DNA from: Brachybacterium saurashtrense
GTDB lineage: Bacteria > Actinomycetota > Actinomycetes > Actinomycetales > Dermabacteraceae
Direction of reading: 5' to 3'
Assembly: GCF_003355475.1 (NCBI RefSeq)
Contig: NZ_CP031356.1
Coordinates: 1,178,001-1,242,000 of the forward strand
DNA: 64,000 bases
Under the pieces are notes generated by a model that did not search any database, was not told the DNA's origin, and was given only the letters and a program-made list of their open reading frames with translations. Positions 43,279 through 52,277 of the stretch are shown here, piece by piece. Each line of letters begins with the position of its first letter. Positions within the stretch are counted from its first letter, which is position 1. The position numbers and the translations under genes are program-made.

Positions 43279-44136
43279 TCAGATGCGGCAGGCCTGGATC
43301 GCGGTGACCAGGATCGCGCGGGCCCCGGCGTCGTAGAGGTCGTCCATCATGCGGTGGGCGGCGCGACGATCCACCATCGCGCGCACCGCGGACCACTCCC
43401 CGCCGTGCAGCGGCGAGACCGTCGGCGACTGCAGGCCCGGGGTAATCTCCACCGCCCGCTCCAGCAGCGCGGAGGGGATGTCGTAGTCAAGCATCACGTA
43501 CTCGCGCGCGACCAGCACGCCGCGGATGCGCCGCTCGAGCACCTCGAGGGCGTGGGCGGCGTCGCCGTCGAGAGTCATCCCCGGGCGGGAGAAGAGCACC
43601 GCCTGGCTGGTCATGATCGGCTCGCCGAAGGGCTCCAGCCCGGCCTGGCGCAGGGTGGTGCCGGTCTCGACCACGTCGGCGATGACGTCCGCGACGCCCA
43701 GGCGGATCGAGGACTCCACCGCACCGTCGAGGTGCACCACCTCGGCGGCGACGCCGCTGCGGGCGAGGTGGTCCTCGACGAGGTTCTCGTAGCTGGTGGC
43801 GATGCGGGCGCCCTGCAGCTCGGAGATGTCGCTGCGGGTGCCGGCCGGGGCGGCGAAGCGGAAAGTGGAGCGGGCGAAGCCCAGCGGCAGGATCTCGCGC
43901 GCCGGGGTGCGGGAGTCCAGCAGCATGTCCTGCCCGGTGATGCCCACGTCCACCGTGCCGGAGCCCACGTACACCGCGATGTCGCGCGGGCGCAGATGGA
44001 ACAGCTCCACCCCGTTCTCCTCATCGACGACGACGAGCTCCTTCGCCATGCCCCGGCGGCGGTAGCCCGCCTCCTGGAGCAGAGCGGCGGCGGGGTCGGA
44101 CAGGGCGCCCTTGTTGGGCACGGCGATGCGGAGCAC
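43279..44136 (-). CDS. hisG: ATP phosphoribosyltransferase (long form)
   Basis: The 285-residue enzyme begins MLRIAVPNKGAL and has VDVGITGQDML and the PRPP-binding block VVETGTTLRQAGLEP. The C-terminal ACT-like regulatory domain (about 210-285) carries the histidine feedback site of the long form. It catalyses the first step of histidine synthesis from ATP and PRPP. GTG 44136 follows AGGAGG. It lies downstream of hisE in the same direction with 70 bp between. Confidence 0.96.
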   Translation of the reverse strand: MLRIAVPNKGALSDPAAALLQEAGYRRRGMAKELVVVDEENGVELFHLRPRDIAVYVGSGTVDVGITGQDMLLDSRTPAREILPLGFARSTFRFAAPAGTRSDISELQGARIATSYENLVEDHLARSGVAAEVVHLDGAVESSIRLGVADVIADVVETGTTLRQAGLEPFGEPIMTSQAVLFSRPGMTLDGDAAHALEVLERRIRGVLVAREYVMLDYDIPSALLERAVEITPGLQSPTVSPLHGGEWSAVRAMVDRRAAHRMMDDLYDAGARAILVTAIQACRI

Positions 44137-44206
44137 GGATCCTCCTGGGCCGCGGCGGCGGCCATGAGACGGGACGGGCGGAGAGGAGCGGGGTGAGCGG
44201 AGCGGC

Positions 44207-44470
44207 TCAGAGATGTCGGTAGACGTCCTCGAGGGAGATGTCCGTGGCGAGCATCATCACCTGCAGGTGGTATAGCAGCTGGCTGATCTCCATCGCGGCC
44301 TCGTCCTTCGACTCGTGCTCGCAGGCCATCCACACCTCGGCGGCCTCTTCGACGATCTTCTTGCCGATCTGATGGACGCCGGCGTCGAGCTCCGCGACGG
44401 TGCCCGACCCCTCGGGGCGGGTGCGGGCCTTCTCGGTGAGCTCGGCGTACAGCGCTTCGAAATCCTTCAC
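44207..44470 (-). CDS. hisE: Phosphoribosyl-ATP pyrophosphohydrolase
   Basis: The 87-residue all-helical enzyme shows [13 protein letters not shown] and [18 protein letters not shown], with the Glu/Asp residues that bind magnesium in MazG-like folds. It removes pyrophosphate from phosphoribosyl-ATP, step 2 of histidine synthesis. I prefer GTG 44470 over GTG 44476 because it fits the leaderless -10 geometry exactly; the earlier GTG would lie inside the initiation zone. HisG follows directly. Confidence 0.92.
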   Translation of the reverse strand: MKDFEALYAELTEKARTRPEGSGTVAELDAGVHQIGKKIVEEAAEVWMACEHESKDEAAMEISQLLYHLQVMMLATDISLEDVYRHL

Positions 44471-44476
44471 CCCCAC

Positions 44477-44482
44477 AGGGTA
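44477..44482 (-). promoter_or_regulatory. -10 hexamer of a leaderless promoter (hisE)
   Basis: Minus-strand TACCCT, then GTGGGG (6 nt), then GTG at 44470. This spacing decides the hisE start. Confidence 0.55.
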
Positions 44483-44531
44483 CGCGTCCGCGGGAGGGCG
44501 CCGCGCACCGCGCCGCGGGGCGGACCGGCCC

Positions 44532-45239
44532 TCACTCCTCGCGCACGGTGGGATCCAGGTGCGCGGTCTCCACCATCACCCGGGCCGCGTCCGCGTCGTG
44601 GCGCCGGCGCACCCGCCACCACACGAAGAACCCGATGAGGGTGAACGCCCCGTAGAAGAGGTACATGAAGGCGCTGGCGTAGTAGCCGGCGCTCAGCAGC
44701 AGCGGCACGCCCACCACGTCCACCGCCACCCAGATCAGCCAGAACTCCACCCATCCCTTGGCCATGCCGAAGGTGGCCAGCAGGCTGCCCATGAAGATCC
44801 AGGCGTCGGCCCACACCGGCTCGTAGGAGCCCAGGGCGCGGAACAGCGGGGTGAGCGCCGCGGTGCCGCCCACCAGCGCCACCAGCAGCAGCGCCCGGGT
44901 GCCCCAGGAGGCCCAGCGCGGCTCCACCGCGGTCCCGCCCTCCTGCCGGGCCTGCCGCCAGCGCACCCAGCCGTACAGCGCGGTGACGATGAACATCACC
45001 TGGCGGCCGGCCTGGCCCAGCAGGTCCACCGAGTCGGGACTGCCGAACACGGAGCCCAGGAACACCGTGAGCAGCAGCAGGTTCCCGGCGATGCCCACCG
45101 GCCAGGCCCACACCTTCCGGCGCATCCCGCCGAGCGCGCTGAGCAGCCCGAAGACGTTGCCGAGCACTTCGCGCAGCAGGAGGAACTGGCCGCCGGCGAA
45201 GTCGATGCGGGCCGAGAACAGCCACTGCAGGAGATCCAT
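44532..45239 (-). CDS. pnuC: Nicotinamide riboside transporter PnuC
   Basis: The 235-residue membrane protein has about seven helices. It shows [21 protein letters not shown] and the late [21 protein letters not shown] block with the Trp-rich substrate site of PnuC. It takes up nicotinamide riboside for NAD synthesis. ATG 45239 has GGAG upstream. It sits 18 nt after rpe, so it is co-transcribed with rsmB-rpe. No riboswitch-like leader is seen. Confidence 0.9.
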   Translation of the reverse strand: MDLLQWLFSARIDFAGGQFLLLREVLGNVFGLLSALGGMRRKVWAWPVGIAGNLLLLTVFLGSVFGSPDSVDLLGQAGRQVMFIVTALYGWVRWRQARQEGGTAVEPRWASWGTRALLLVALVGGTAALTPLFRALGSYEPVWADAWIFMGSLLATFGMAKGWVEFWLIWVAVDVVGVPLLLSAGYYASAFMYLFYGAFTLIGFFVWWRVRRRHDADAARVMVETAHLDPTVREE

Positions 45240-45257
45240 GTCGCTCCGTCGCCGGGG

Positions 45258-45944
45258 TCAGTGGGCGCCGTGGCCCGCGGCGAGCTCGCGCAGGGCGGTG
45301 ATCTCCTCGGCCGCGTCCTGGGCGCGGTAGATCGCCGAGCCCGCAACGAACACGTTCGCGCCGGCCTCCGCGCAGCGTTCGATGGTCTCGCGGCTCACGC
45401 CGCCGTCCACCTGGATCGACACCTCGAGATTGGACTCGGCGATCGCGGCGCGGGCGCGGCGGATCTTGGGCAGCATCGTCTCCAGGAAGCTCTGTCCGCC
45501 GAAGCCGGGCTCCACCGTCATCAGCAGCAGCATGTCGAACTCGCCGATGATGTCCAGCAGCGGCTCCACCGGGGTGGCGGGGCGCAGCGCCACCCCGGCC
45601 TGGGCGTTCTTGCGCCGCAGGTCGCGGGCGAGCTTCACGGGGGCGCGGGCGGCCTCGAGGTGGAAGGTGACCGAGGCGGCGCCGGCCTCGGCGAAGGCGG
45701 GGGCCTCGCGATCGGCCTGCTCGATCATCAGGTGCGCGTCCACGGGAAGCGGGCTGCGCTCCACGATCTGCTCGACCATCGAGGGGCCGAAGGTCAGGTT
45801 CGGCACGAAGTGGTTGTCCATGACGTCCACGTGGACGCTGTCCGCGGTGGCGATCCGGTCCAGCTCGGTGCCGATGCTCATGAAGTCGGCGTTGAGGATG
45901 CTGGGGTGGATGTAGTGGCCGTCGGTGGAGTACGGGGTGTTCAT
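45258..45944 (-). CDS. rpe: Ribulose-phosphate 3-epimerase
   Basis: The 228-residue TIM barrel has [26 protein letters not shown] (the metal-site His-x-Asp), [21 protein letters not shown] and [11 protein letters not shown]. It interconverts ribulose-5-phosphate and xylulose-5-phosphate in the pentose phosphate pathway. ATG 45944 overlaps the rsmB stop (ATGA). Confidence 0.96.
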   Translation of the reverse strand: MNTPYSTDGHYIHPSILNADFMSIGTELDRIATADSVHVDVMDNHFVPNLTFGPSMVEQIVERSPLPVDAHLMIEQADREAPAFAEAGAASVTFHLEAARAPVKLARDLRRKNAQAGVALRPATPVEPLLDIIGEFDMLLLMTVEPGFGGQSFLETMLPKIRRARAAIAESNLEVSIQVDGGVSRETIERCAEAGANVFVAGSAIYRAQDAAEEITALRELAAGHGAH

Positions 45945-47566
45945 GCCGGGGAGGATCCTTCCTCGGTGGGGGCGGGCTGCCTGCGCAGCAGGTGGATGTA
46001 CATCGCGTCGGTGCCGTGGACGTGGGGCCACAGCTGCACGGCCGGGCCCTCGCCGAGGTCGAGGTCCGCCTGCGCCTCGGGGAGCACGCCGGCCCGCACG
46101 GCGTCGCGGGCGTCGAGGTGCTCGACGTCGTCGCGACCCTTGAGCACGTCGGCGACGATCAGGCGGGTCTCGGCCAGGTGCGGGGAGCAGGTGACGTAGG
46201 CGACCACTCCCCCGGGCGCGGCGGCGTCGAGGGCGGAGGTCAGCAGGGCGCGCTGGGTGGTGCCCAGGTGTCCGACGTCCCCGGGGGTGCGCCGCCAGCG
46301 CGCCTCCGGGCGGCGGCGCAGGGCGCCGAGGCCGGAGCAGGGCACGTCCGCGAGCACGCGGGAGAAGCGGCCGGGCTGCTCGGCGCCCACGGCGGTGCCG
46401 TCCGCGGTGCGGGTGGTGATCTCGCAGCCCGCCTCCTGCAGGGTGGCGACGGCGCGGTCCACCAGCTCCCGGCGGTGCTCCTGCAGCTCCACGGCGAGCA
46501 GGTCCGCGTCGTGGCCGACGGTGAGACCGCCCAGCAGCGCGGTCTTCCCGCCGGGCCCCGCGCACAGGTCCAGCCAGTGGGCGTCGTCGGAGAGCACCAG
46601 GTCGTCGGCGCCGAGGGCGAGGGCGAGGGCGGCGAGCTGGCTGCCCTCGTCCTGCACCGCGACACGGCCCTGGGAGACCAGCTCCATCCCGCCCGGATCC
46701 CCCGAGGGCCAGGAGGCGGCGAAGACGGAGAGCCGCCCGCGGCTCGCGCCGTGGTCGATGAGCTCGTCGAGATCGGTGAGGCCGGGACGCATGACGAGCG
46801 AGACCGCGGGCGCCCGGTTCTGGGCCTCCAGCAGCGCATCGATCTCCGCGCGGTCGCGGCCGTGGCCCGCGAGGGCGTCGCTGAGGGCGCGCACCACCCA
46901 GCGCGGATGGGAGTGGACCACGGAGAGGTGGCCGGTGGGATCCGTGGTGCGGTCGGGCGCGACCGCCTCGATCCACTGCGGGAGGTCCTTCTCCCCCACC
47001 CGGCGCAGCACCGCGTTGGCGAAGCTCGCGGCGCCGGCGCCCACCTCGGCGCGGGCCAGGGCCACGGTCTCGGAGGTGGCCGCATGCGGGGCGACGGTCA
47101 TGTCCAGCAGCTGGTAGGCGCCCAGCCGCAGCACGTCCAGCAGGGCCGGCTCCACCTTCTCCAGGGAGCGGTCGATGCAGGCGGCGAGGATCGCGTCGAG
47201 GCGGCCCTGGGCGCGCAGCGAGCCGTAGAACAGCTCCGTGGTGAAGGCGGCGTCGCGCCCGGAGACGCGGTGCTCGCGCAGCAGGCGGGGCAGCACCAGG
47301 TTCGCGTAGGAGTCCTCCTCCCGCACCAGGCGCAGCCCCTCGAAGGCGACCAGCCGGGAGAGGGTGGAGCGGCGGGAGCGCTCGGAGGGGCGGGCGCTGG
47401 AGTAGCTGCGTCGGGGGCCGCCCTGCCCGCGCGAGCCCGAGCGGGTGCGGCCGCGATCGTCCCGCTGCCCGCGGTCCGCACCGTCCCCGCGGCCGCCGCG
47501 GTGCCGGTCCCGGCCGTGATCGTCCCGGCCGCGGTCCTGCCGCCTGTCGCGTCCATCCTGGTTCAT
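45941..47566 (-). CDS. rsmB: 16S rRNA (cytosine-967-C5)-methyltransferase RsmB
   Basis: The 541-residue enzyme has a NusB-like RNA-binding domain (about 65-195) and a C-terminal Rossmann methyltransferase with [13 protein letters not shown] (SAM loop), [19 protein letters not shown] and the catalytic Cys of [10 protein letters not shown]. It methylates C967 of 16S rRNA. The first 60 residues are an Arg/Asp/Gly-rich low-complexity tail absent from the E. coli enzyme. It overlaps fmt upstream (ATGA) and rpe downstream. Confidence 0.95.
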   Translation of the reverse strand: MNQDGRDRRQDRGRDDHGRDRHRGGRGDGADRGQRDDRGRTRSGSRGQGGPRRSYSSARPSERSRRSTLSRLVAFEGLRLVREEDSYANLVLPRLLREHRVSGRDAAFTTELFYGSLRAQGRLDAILAACIDRSLEKVEPALLDVLRLGAYQLLDMTVAPHAATSETVALARAEVGAGAASFANAVLRRVGEKDLPQWIEAVAPDRTTDPTGHLSVVHSHPRWVVRALSDALAGHGRDRAEIDALLEAQNRAPAVSLVMRPGLTDLDELIDHGASRGRLSVFAASWPSGDPGGMELVSQGRVAVQDEGSQLAALALALGADDLVLSDDAHWLDLCAGPGGKTALLGGLTVGHDADLLAVELQEHRRELVDRAVATLQEAGCEITTRTADGTAVGAEQPGRFSRVLADVPCSGLGALRRRPEARWRRTPGDVGHLGTTQRALLTSALDAAAPGGVVAYVTCSPHLAETRLIVADVLKGRDDVEHLDARDAVRAGVLPEAQADLDLGEGPAVQLWPHVHGTDAMYIHLLRRQPAPTEEGSSPA

Positions 47567-48516
47567 GCGGTCTCTCCGTCCTGGGATGCGGTGTGGAAGG
47601 CGGCGTCGGGGGCGAGGCCCGCGCCGCGGGCCCAGTCCGCCGCGCGCATGGCCCGCTTCCCCGCCGGGGCGAGGGTGGCGAGGGCGAGCACCTCGGTGCC
47701 GGTGCCCACGAGCAGCTGGCGCCGGCCCGCCTCGAGGCGACCGGGCGGGAGCGGGGCGTGCTCCGGCGCCGCCTCGACGCCGAGGATCTTGGTGCGGGCG
47801 CCGTCCAGCAGCGTCCACGCGCCGGGCTGCGGGCTCATGCCGCGGATGTGGGCGCTGACCTGCTCCGCCGGGAGGGTCCAGTCGATCTGCGCCTCGGCGG
47901 GGGTGAGCTTCGCGGCGTGGGTGGCCAGGGAGTGGTCCTGCGGGACGGGCACGGCGGTGCCGTCCTCGAGGGCGTCGAGCGCGCGCAGCAGCACCGGTGC
48001 GCCCTCCTGCGCCATCCGCTCCAGCAGCTCGCCGGAGGTCTCGAACTCGCCGATCGCGGTGGGGGCGGTGGCGAGCAGATCACCGGTGTCCAGGCCCTTC
48101 TCGAGCCGGAACACGCTCAGGCCCGTCTCCCGCTGCCCGGCGAGCACGGCCCGCTGCGCCGGGGCGGCACCGCGCCACCGGGGCAGCAGGGAGAAGTGGA
48201 GGTTCACCCAGCCGTGCCGGGGGATCTCGAGCGCCCCGGGCGGCACCATGGCGCCGTAGGCGACCACCGGGGCGGCCTCGGGCGCGAGCTCGCGCAGCTG
48301 TTGCTGGACGGCCTCGTCCCGCAGGCTGTGCGGGGTCAGCACCGGCACCCCGGCCTCGAGCGCGAGGGCCTTGACGGGGCTGGGGCGGAGCTTCCGCCCG
48401 CGCCCCGAGGGGGCGTCGGCGCGGGTGAGCACCCCCACCACCTCGTGGTGCGAGTCGAGCAGGGTGCGCAGGGAGGGCAGGGCGACCTCGGGGGTGCCGG
48501 CGAAGAGCAGTCGCAT
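47563..48516 (-). CDS. fmt: Methionyl-tRNA formyltransferase
   Basis: The 317-residue enzyme has [18 protein letters not shown], the catalytic block [19 protein letters not shown] (Asn, His and the SLLP motif), and GLDTGDLL. It formylates initiator Met-tRNA using 10-formyl-THF. A -10-like TAGACT lies 10 nt before ATG 48516, so the leader is at most about 4 nt. It is the first gene of fmt-rsmB-rpe-pnuC. Confidence 0.96.
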   Translation of the reverse strand: MRLLFAGTPEVALPSLRTLLDSHHEVVGVLTRADAPSGRGRKLRPSPVKALALEAGVPVLTPHSLRDEAVQQQLRELAPEAAPVVAYGAMVPPGALEIPRHGWVNLHFSLLPRWRGAAPAQRAVLAGQRETGLSVFRLEKGLDTGDLLATAPTAIGEFETSGELLERMAQEGAPVLLRALDALEDGTAVPVPQDHSLATHAAKLTPAEAQIDWTLPAEQVSAHIRGMSPQPGAWTLLDGARTKILGVEAAPEHAPLPPGRLEAGRRQLLVGTGTEVLALATLAPAGKRAMRAADWARGAGLAPDAAFHTASQDGETA

Positions 48517-48587
48517 GATGGGCCCGAGTCTACGGCCCCGGCGCCGGCCGGACGCGGTCCGTGCAGGCCGGTGGAGTGCGGCACCTC

Positions 48588-50840
48588 TCAGAACACGTCG
48601 GGCGGGTCCAGGCGCACCCGCAGGGAGCCGCGCGCCTTGCGGGCGCTGCGGGCGGCGACCCCGGCGCGCAGCGCCGCGGCCAGGTCCCGGGAGCGGGCCG
48701 GGTCGATCCGCACCACGGCGCGGGCGCGGTCGCCGGCGTCGGGCCCCTCGAGGTCCACGGGGCCGAACACGGCGGTGCCGTCCGGCAACTCCACGGTGTC
48801 GAGGAATCCGCGGCACGCGTCCCGGTCGCCCACGATCTCCGCCACCCGGGTGTACGGCGGCAGGTCCAGCTCCCGGCGATCGGCCAGCACCCGGTCGAGG
48901 AAGGCCCCGGAGCGGTGGGCCACGAGGTCCCGGATCGCGGGGAGCGTCGCGGTGCCCACCACCAGCACCTCCCCGCCCTCGTCCCCGGTGCGCACCAGGG
49001 CGATGGCGTTGCGCCAGCGCCGGATCGCCTCGACGTCCGCGTCGAAGGCGGCCCGGCCCAGCGCCGCATCGGCGTCCAGCAGCAGGCAGGCGGCGTAGCG
49101 GTCCGGCGGCGCGGGCTCCGCCCCGGGGGTGGAGACCACGATGGCGCCCTCGGGCACGTCCTCGTCGGCGAGGGCGCCGTGGGCGCCGCCGGCCACCTTC
49201 AGGGGGGCGTCGGGCAGCGCGCGGTGCAGCTCCTCGGCGGTGCGCGCGGAGCCGATCACCATGGCGCGCACGTGGGTGCGATCGCACTCGGGGCAACGGT
49301 AGCCGTCCTCGCGGCGGCCGCACACGGTGCAGTGCAGGGGCCCGCCGCGCCCCGCCTGGGACAGCGGCGCGGCGCACTGCGGACAGCGGGCGCGGGTGCC
49401 GCAGAAGGTGCACGCGATCGCCGGCGCATAGCCAGTGCGCGGCACCTGCACCAGCACCGGACCGCGCTCCAGCCCGCGGCGCAGCACCCGCATCGCCTCC
49501 TGCGGCAGGCGGGAGCGTCCCGAGGGGCCCTCGCGGTCGCGCAGGTACTGGTCCATCGCCACGATCCGCGGGCGCACGGCGTGCACGGGGGCGGGCAGCG
49601 GGTCGAGACGGGCCAGGTACCCGGCCTCCACCAGCGAGTGCAGGGCGATGGACGGGGAGGCGCCCAGGAACAGCAGGGCGCAGCGCTCCTCCGCGGAGCG
49701 GCACTGCAGCACGGTGCGGGTGTGCGGGTAGGGGGCGCGGGGCTCGACCAGGAGATCGTCCGCCTCGTCCCAGCAGATCACCAGCGCGAGATCCCGCACC
49801 GGGGCGAAGGCGGCCGAGCGGTTGCCGAGCACCACCCGGGTGGTGCCGCGCAGGATGCGGCGGAAGGTGCGGTAGCGCTTCTCGGGCCCCTCGGTGCCGG
49901 CCAGCACCTCGTGGGCGACGCCGCGGGCGGTGAGCAGGCGCGACATCCGCGCCACGTCCCGCTGGTCGGGGGCGATGACGAGAGCGCCGCGGGAGGGGTC
50001 GAGGTCCTCGATCGCGTCGGCGGCGAGGACTGTCCAGGACTCCGCCGGGTCGAGCGTGAGCGTGGCTCGCGGCACCGGCCCGTCGGGCCTGCCGGCGCGG
50101 GCCAGGAGGGCGGCGAGGCCCGGGTAGCGGTCGCCGGGGCGGGGCGGGGCGGCGGCCGACGGGTCCGCTGCGGCGCCCGCGTCCTCGCCGGGGTCGCCGC
50201 CCGTCTCCGCCTCGGCGGCGGGCTCCGGGGCGGTGGGCTCCTCGGCGGCGGCGCGCTCCTTCTCCTCCGCCGCACGGTCCGCCTTCTCGGCGCGGGCGTG
50301 GCGGGGCGGCAGGGCGAGGCGCAGCACGTCGCCGACGGTGCCGGCGCAGCGCGCGGCCACGTCCTCGCAGGCCCGCATCAGGGCGGGCGGGACCACCACG
50401 TCGTCGGAGACCAGGCGGCTCAGCGCGGCCAGCGGACGATCCGTGGTGGGGGTGTCGCGGCGCTCGAGCACGATGCCCTCGGTGTCCCGGCCGGAGAACC
50501 GCACCCGCACCCGCATGCCGGGACCGGCCGCCGCGGTGGCGGGGGTGACGGCGTACTCGAAGGGGCGGTCCAGGTGGGGCAGCACGCCCACCAGGCGCAC
50601 GCTCGCCACCGGCCGCTCCTCGACCACCTCGAAGCCGGCGGTGGTGCGCAGGCCGGAGGCCCGGGCCGCGTCCGGGCGGTCCGGGTCGCGCGGCGTCGCG
50701 GCCGGCGGGGAGGGATCGGGGACGGCAGCGGCGGGGGCCGCGAAGAGGGGGGCCTGGCCGTCGGCCGGCTCCTCCGCGCGCTCCCCCGCCGCTGACCGGG
50801 CGGTGTCGCTCAGCGCTTGTGCACCGCCACCAGGTCGCAC
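48588..50840 (-). CDS. priA: PriA-type primosomal protein N', degenerate helicase
   Basis: The 750-residue protein shows the PriA N-terminal DNA-binding domain and the zinc-binding block CTFCGTRARCPQC, LHCTVCG and YRCPECDRTH. The ATPase motifs are missing. At the expected Walker A site it reads ALVIAPDQRDVARM, and DEEH is replaced by ICWDEADDLL. Actinobacterial PriA proteins generally lack these motifs, so it is likely a replication-restart adaptor, not an active helicase. A low-complexity Ala/Glu/Pro insert (about 170-230) occurs. GTG 50840 overlaps the FKBP gene by 31 bp; the start is uncertain. Confidence 0.9.
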   Translation of the reverse strand: MRPGGGAQALSDTARSAAGERAEEPADGQAPLFAAPAAAVPDPSPPAATPRDPDRPDAARASGLRTTAGFEVVEERPVASVRLVGVLPHLDRPFEYAVTPATAAAGPGMRVRVRFSGRDTEGIVLERRDTPTTDRPLAALSRLVSDDVVVPPALMRACEDVAARCAGTVGDVLRLALPPRHARAEKADRAAEEKERAAAEEPTAPEPAAEAETGGDPGEDAGAAADPSAAAPPRPGDRYPGLAALLARAGRPDGPVPRATLTLDPAESWTVLAADAIEDLDPSRGALVIAPDQRDVARMSRLLTARGVAHEVLAGTEGPEKRYRTFRRILRGTTRVVLGNRSAAFAPVRDLALVICWDEADDLLVEPRAPYPHTRTVLQCRSAEERCALLFLGASPSIALHSLVEAGYLARLDPLPAPVHAVRPRIVAMDQYLRDREGPSGRSRLPQEAMRVLRRGLERGPVLVQVPRTGYAPAIACTFCGTRARCPQCAAPLSQAGRGGPLHCTVCGRREDGYRCPECDRTHVRAMVIGSARTAEELHRALPDAPLKVAGGAHGALADEDVPEGAIVVSTPGAEPAPPDRYAACLLLDADAALGRAAFDADVEAIRRWRNAIALVRTGDEGGEVLVVGTATLPAIRDLVAHRSGAFLDRVLADRRELDLPPYTRVAEIVGDRDACRGFLDTVELPDGTAVFGPVDLEGPDAGDRARAVVRIDPARSRDLAAALRAGVAARSARKARGSLRVRLDPPDVF

Positions 50841-51193
50841 ACGAAGATCAGCGACTCGCCGGGGGCGATCACCGGCGGGGCGCCGCGGTCGCCGTAGGCG
50901 AGGGAGGCGGGGATCTCGAGGCGGCGGCGGCCGCCCACCTTCATCCCCTGCACGCCCTGGTCCCAGCCGGAGATGACCTGGCCCACGCCGAGCTGGAAGC
51001 GCAGCGGCTCGCCGCGGTCCCAGGAGGCGTCGAACTGCTCTCCGGTGGAGTGGGAGACGCCCACGTAGTGCACGTCGACCACGTCACCGCGGCCGGCTTC
51101 CTCGCCGTCGCCCAGGATCTCGTCGGTGCTGAGCAGCTCGGTGGGGGCGGGGCCCTCGGGGTGGTCGATCTCCGGCTTGCTGCGATCGGTCAT
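50810..51193 (-). CDS. FKBP-type peptidyl-prolyl isomerase, cytoplasmic
   Basis: The 127-residue protein is one FKBP domain. It shows VDVHYVGVSHSTGEQFDASWDRG, FQLGVGQVISGWDQGVQGM and LEIPASLAYGDRGA with the aromatic pocket residues. It speeds cis-trans isomerisation of prolyl bonds. It has no signal peptide. ATG 51193 follows AGGAGG. It is 39 bp downstream of the lipoprotein FKBP gene; the pair sits next to the pup ligase gene. Confidence 0.93.
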   Translation of the reverse strand: MTDRSKPEIDHPEGPAPTELLSTDEILGDGEEAGRGDVVDVHYVGVSHSTGEQFDASWDRGEPLRFQLGVGQVISGWDQGVQGMKVGGRRRLEIPASLAYGDRGAPPVIAPGESLIFVCDLVAVHKR

Positions 51194-51232
51194 CGCGGTC
51201 TCCTCCTGTGGTGGATGGAAGGGGGTCGGGGG

Positions 51233-52174
51233 TCAGTCTGCCCTGTGCGCGGCGTCGAGGACGTCCACGACGAAGATCAGGGTCTCACCGCCCAACTCAT
51301 GGGCCTCGGGATCCTCGCCGTAGGCCTCGGCGGGCGGGATCACCAGCATCACCTGCGAGCCGACGGGCAGATCCAGCAGGTTCTCGTCCCAGCCGGGGAT
51401 GACCTGGCCCTCGCCCTGCACGAAGGAGAACGGCGCGCCGCGCTCCCACGAGGAGTCGAACTGGGAGCCGTCGGACCACTTCCATCCGGTGTAGTGCATG
51501 GTGAGGTAGTCCCCGGTGCGGGTCGAATCGCCGGAGCCCGTGATCAGCTGCTCGCGCACCGTCTCCGTCGGTGCCTCGCCCTCCGGGGCGCCGTCCAGCG
51601 CCGGCGCGCCGTCCTCGGCGAGGGTCACGGCCGGGTAGTCGCCGGAGGGGTCCCCCGCCTCGCCCTCCGCCCGCAGCGGGGAGACGATGCGGTCCACGTC
51701 CGCGACCTGGAGCAGGGCGTAGGACTGCCCGGTGGAGGACTGCTGCCAGCCGGCCATCACGAAGCGGGAGCCCACCGCCATCGTGGTGAACACGTCGAAG
51801 GCGGCCTGGCCCACGGTGTCCACGCTCACCTGCACGCCGCTGGCGGGCGCGCCCTGCCACCAGGACTGCAGCGTCTCGCCGGTGGAGGCGTCCACGTACA
51901 GGTGGCGCCACACCACCACGTCGCCGTCGGCGATGGTGTCCCCGTCGCCGGGGACCACGATCTCGGCGGCCGCGGCGGAGATGTCCAGCGGCGCCTCGAA
52001 CTCGACCGTCGGCTCCGCGCCGAGGTCCTCGCTCACGGTGACGCCCGCGAGCGCGTCGCCCCCGCCGCCGTCGGAGGCACCGGAGGCGGAGCCGGAGTCG
52101 TCGGTGCAGGCGGCGAGGCCGATGGCGGCGGTCGCGGCGAGCGCGGTGGTGAGCAGGGTGCGGCGGCGGATCAC
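51233..52174 (-). CDS. FKBP-type peptidyl-prolyl isomerase lipoprotein
   Basis: The 313-residue protein has a short basic N-terminus and a lipobox ending GLAAC (Cys22), so it is a membrane-anchored lipoprotein facing outward. A Ser/Gly/Asp-rich linker leads to a first FKBP-like domain (about 70-180) that is degenerate. A second, canonical domain follows with MHYTGWKWSDGSQFDSSW and EGQVIPGWDENLLDL. It helps folding of exported proteins. GTG 52174 has a GAAAGG site. lnt in this window would complete its lipid modification. Confidence 0.9.
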   Translation of the reverse strand: MIRRRTLLTTALAATAAIGLAACTDDSGSASGASDGGGGDALAGVTVSEDLGAEPTVEFEAPLDISAAAAEIVVPGDGDTIADGDVVVWRHLYVDASTGETLQSWWQGAPASGVQVSVDTVGQAAFDVFTTMAVGSRFVMAGWQQSSTGQSYALLQVADVDRIVSPLRAEGEAGDPSGDYPAVTLAEDGAPALDGAPEGEAPTETVREQLITGSGDSTRTGDYLTMHYTGWKWSDGSQFDSSWERGAPFSFVQGEGQVIPGWDENLLDLPVGSQVMLVIPPAEAYGEDPEAHELGGETLIFVVDVLDAAHRAD

Positions 52175-52277
52175 GTCAGGGCCTTTCGGAGCGGTCTGCC
52201 CGGCATGGGCGGGACCAGGGTACGGGCGGGAGCTGGGCGTTGGCCCGGGGACGGCGCGACGGGCGCCGCGATGCCGG

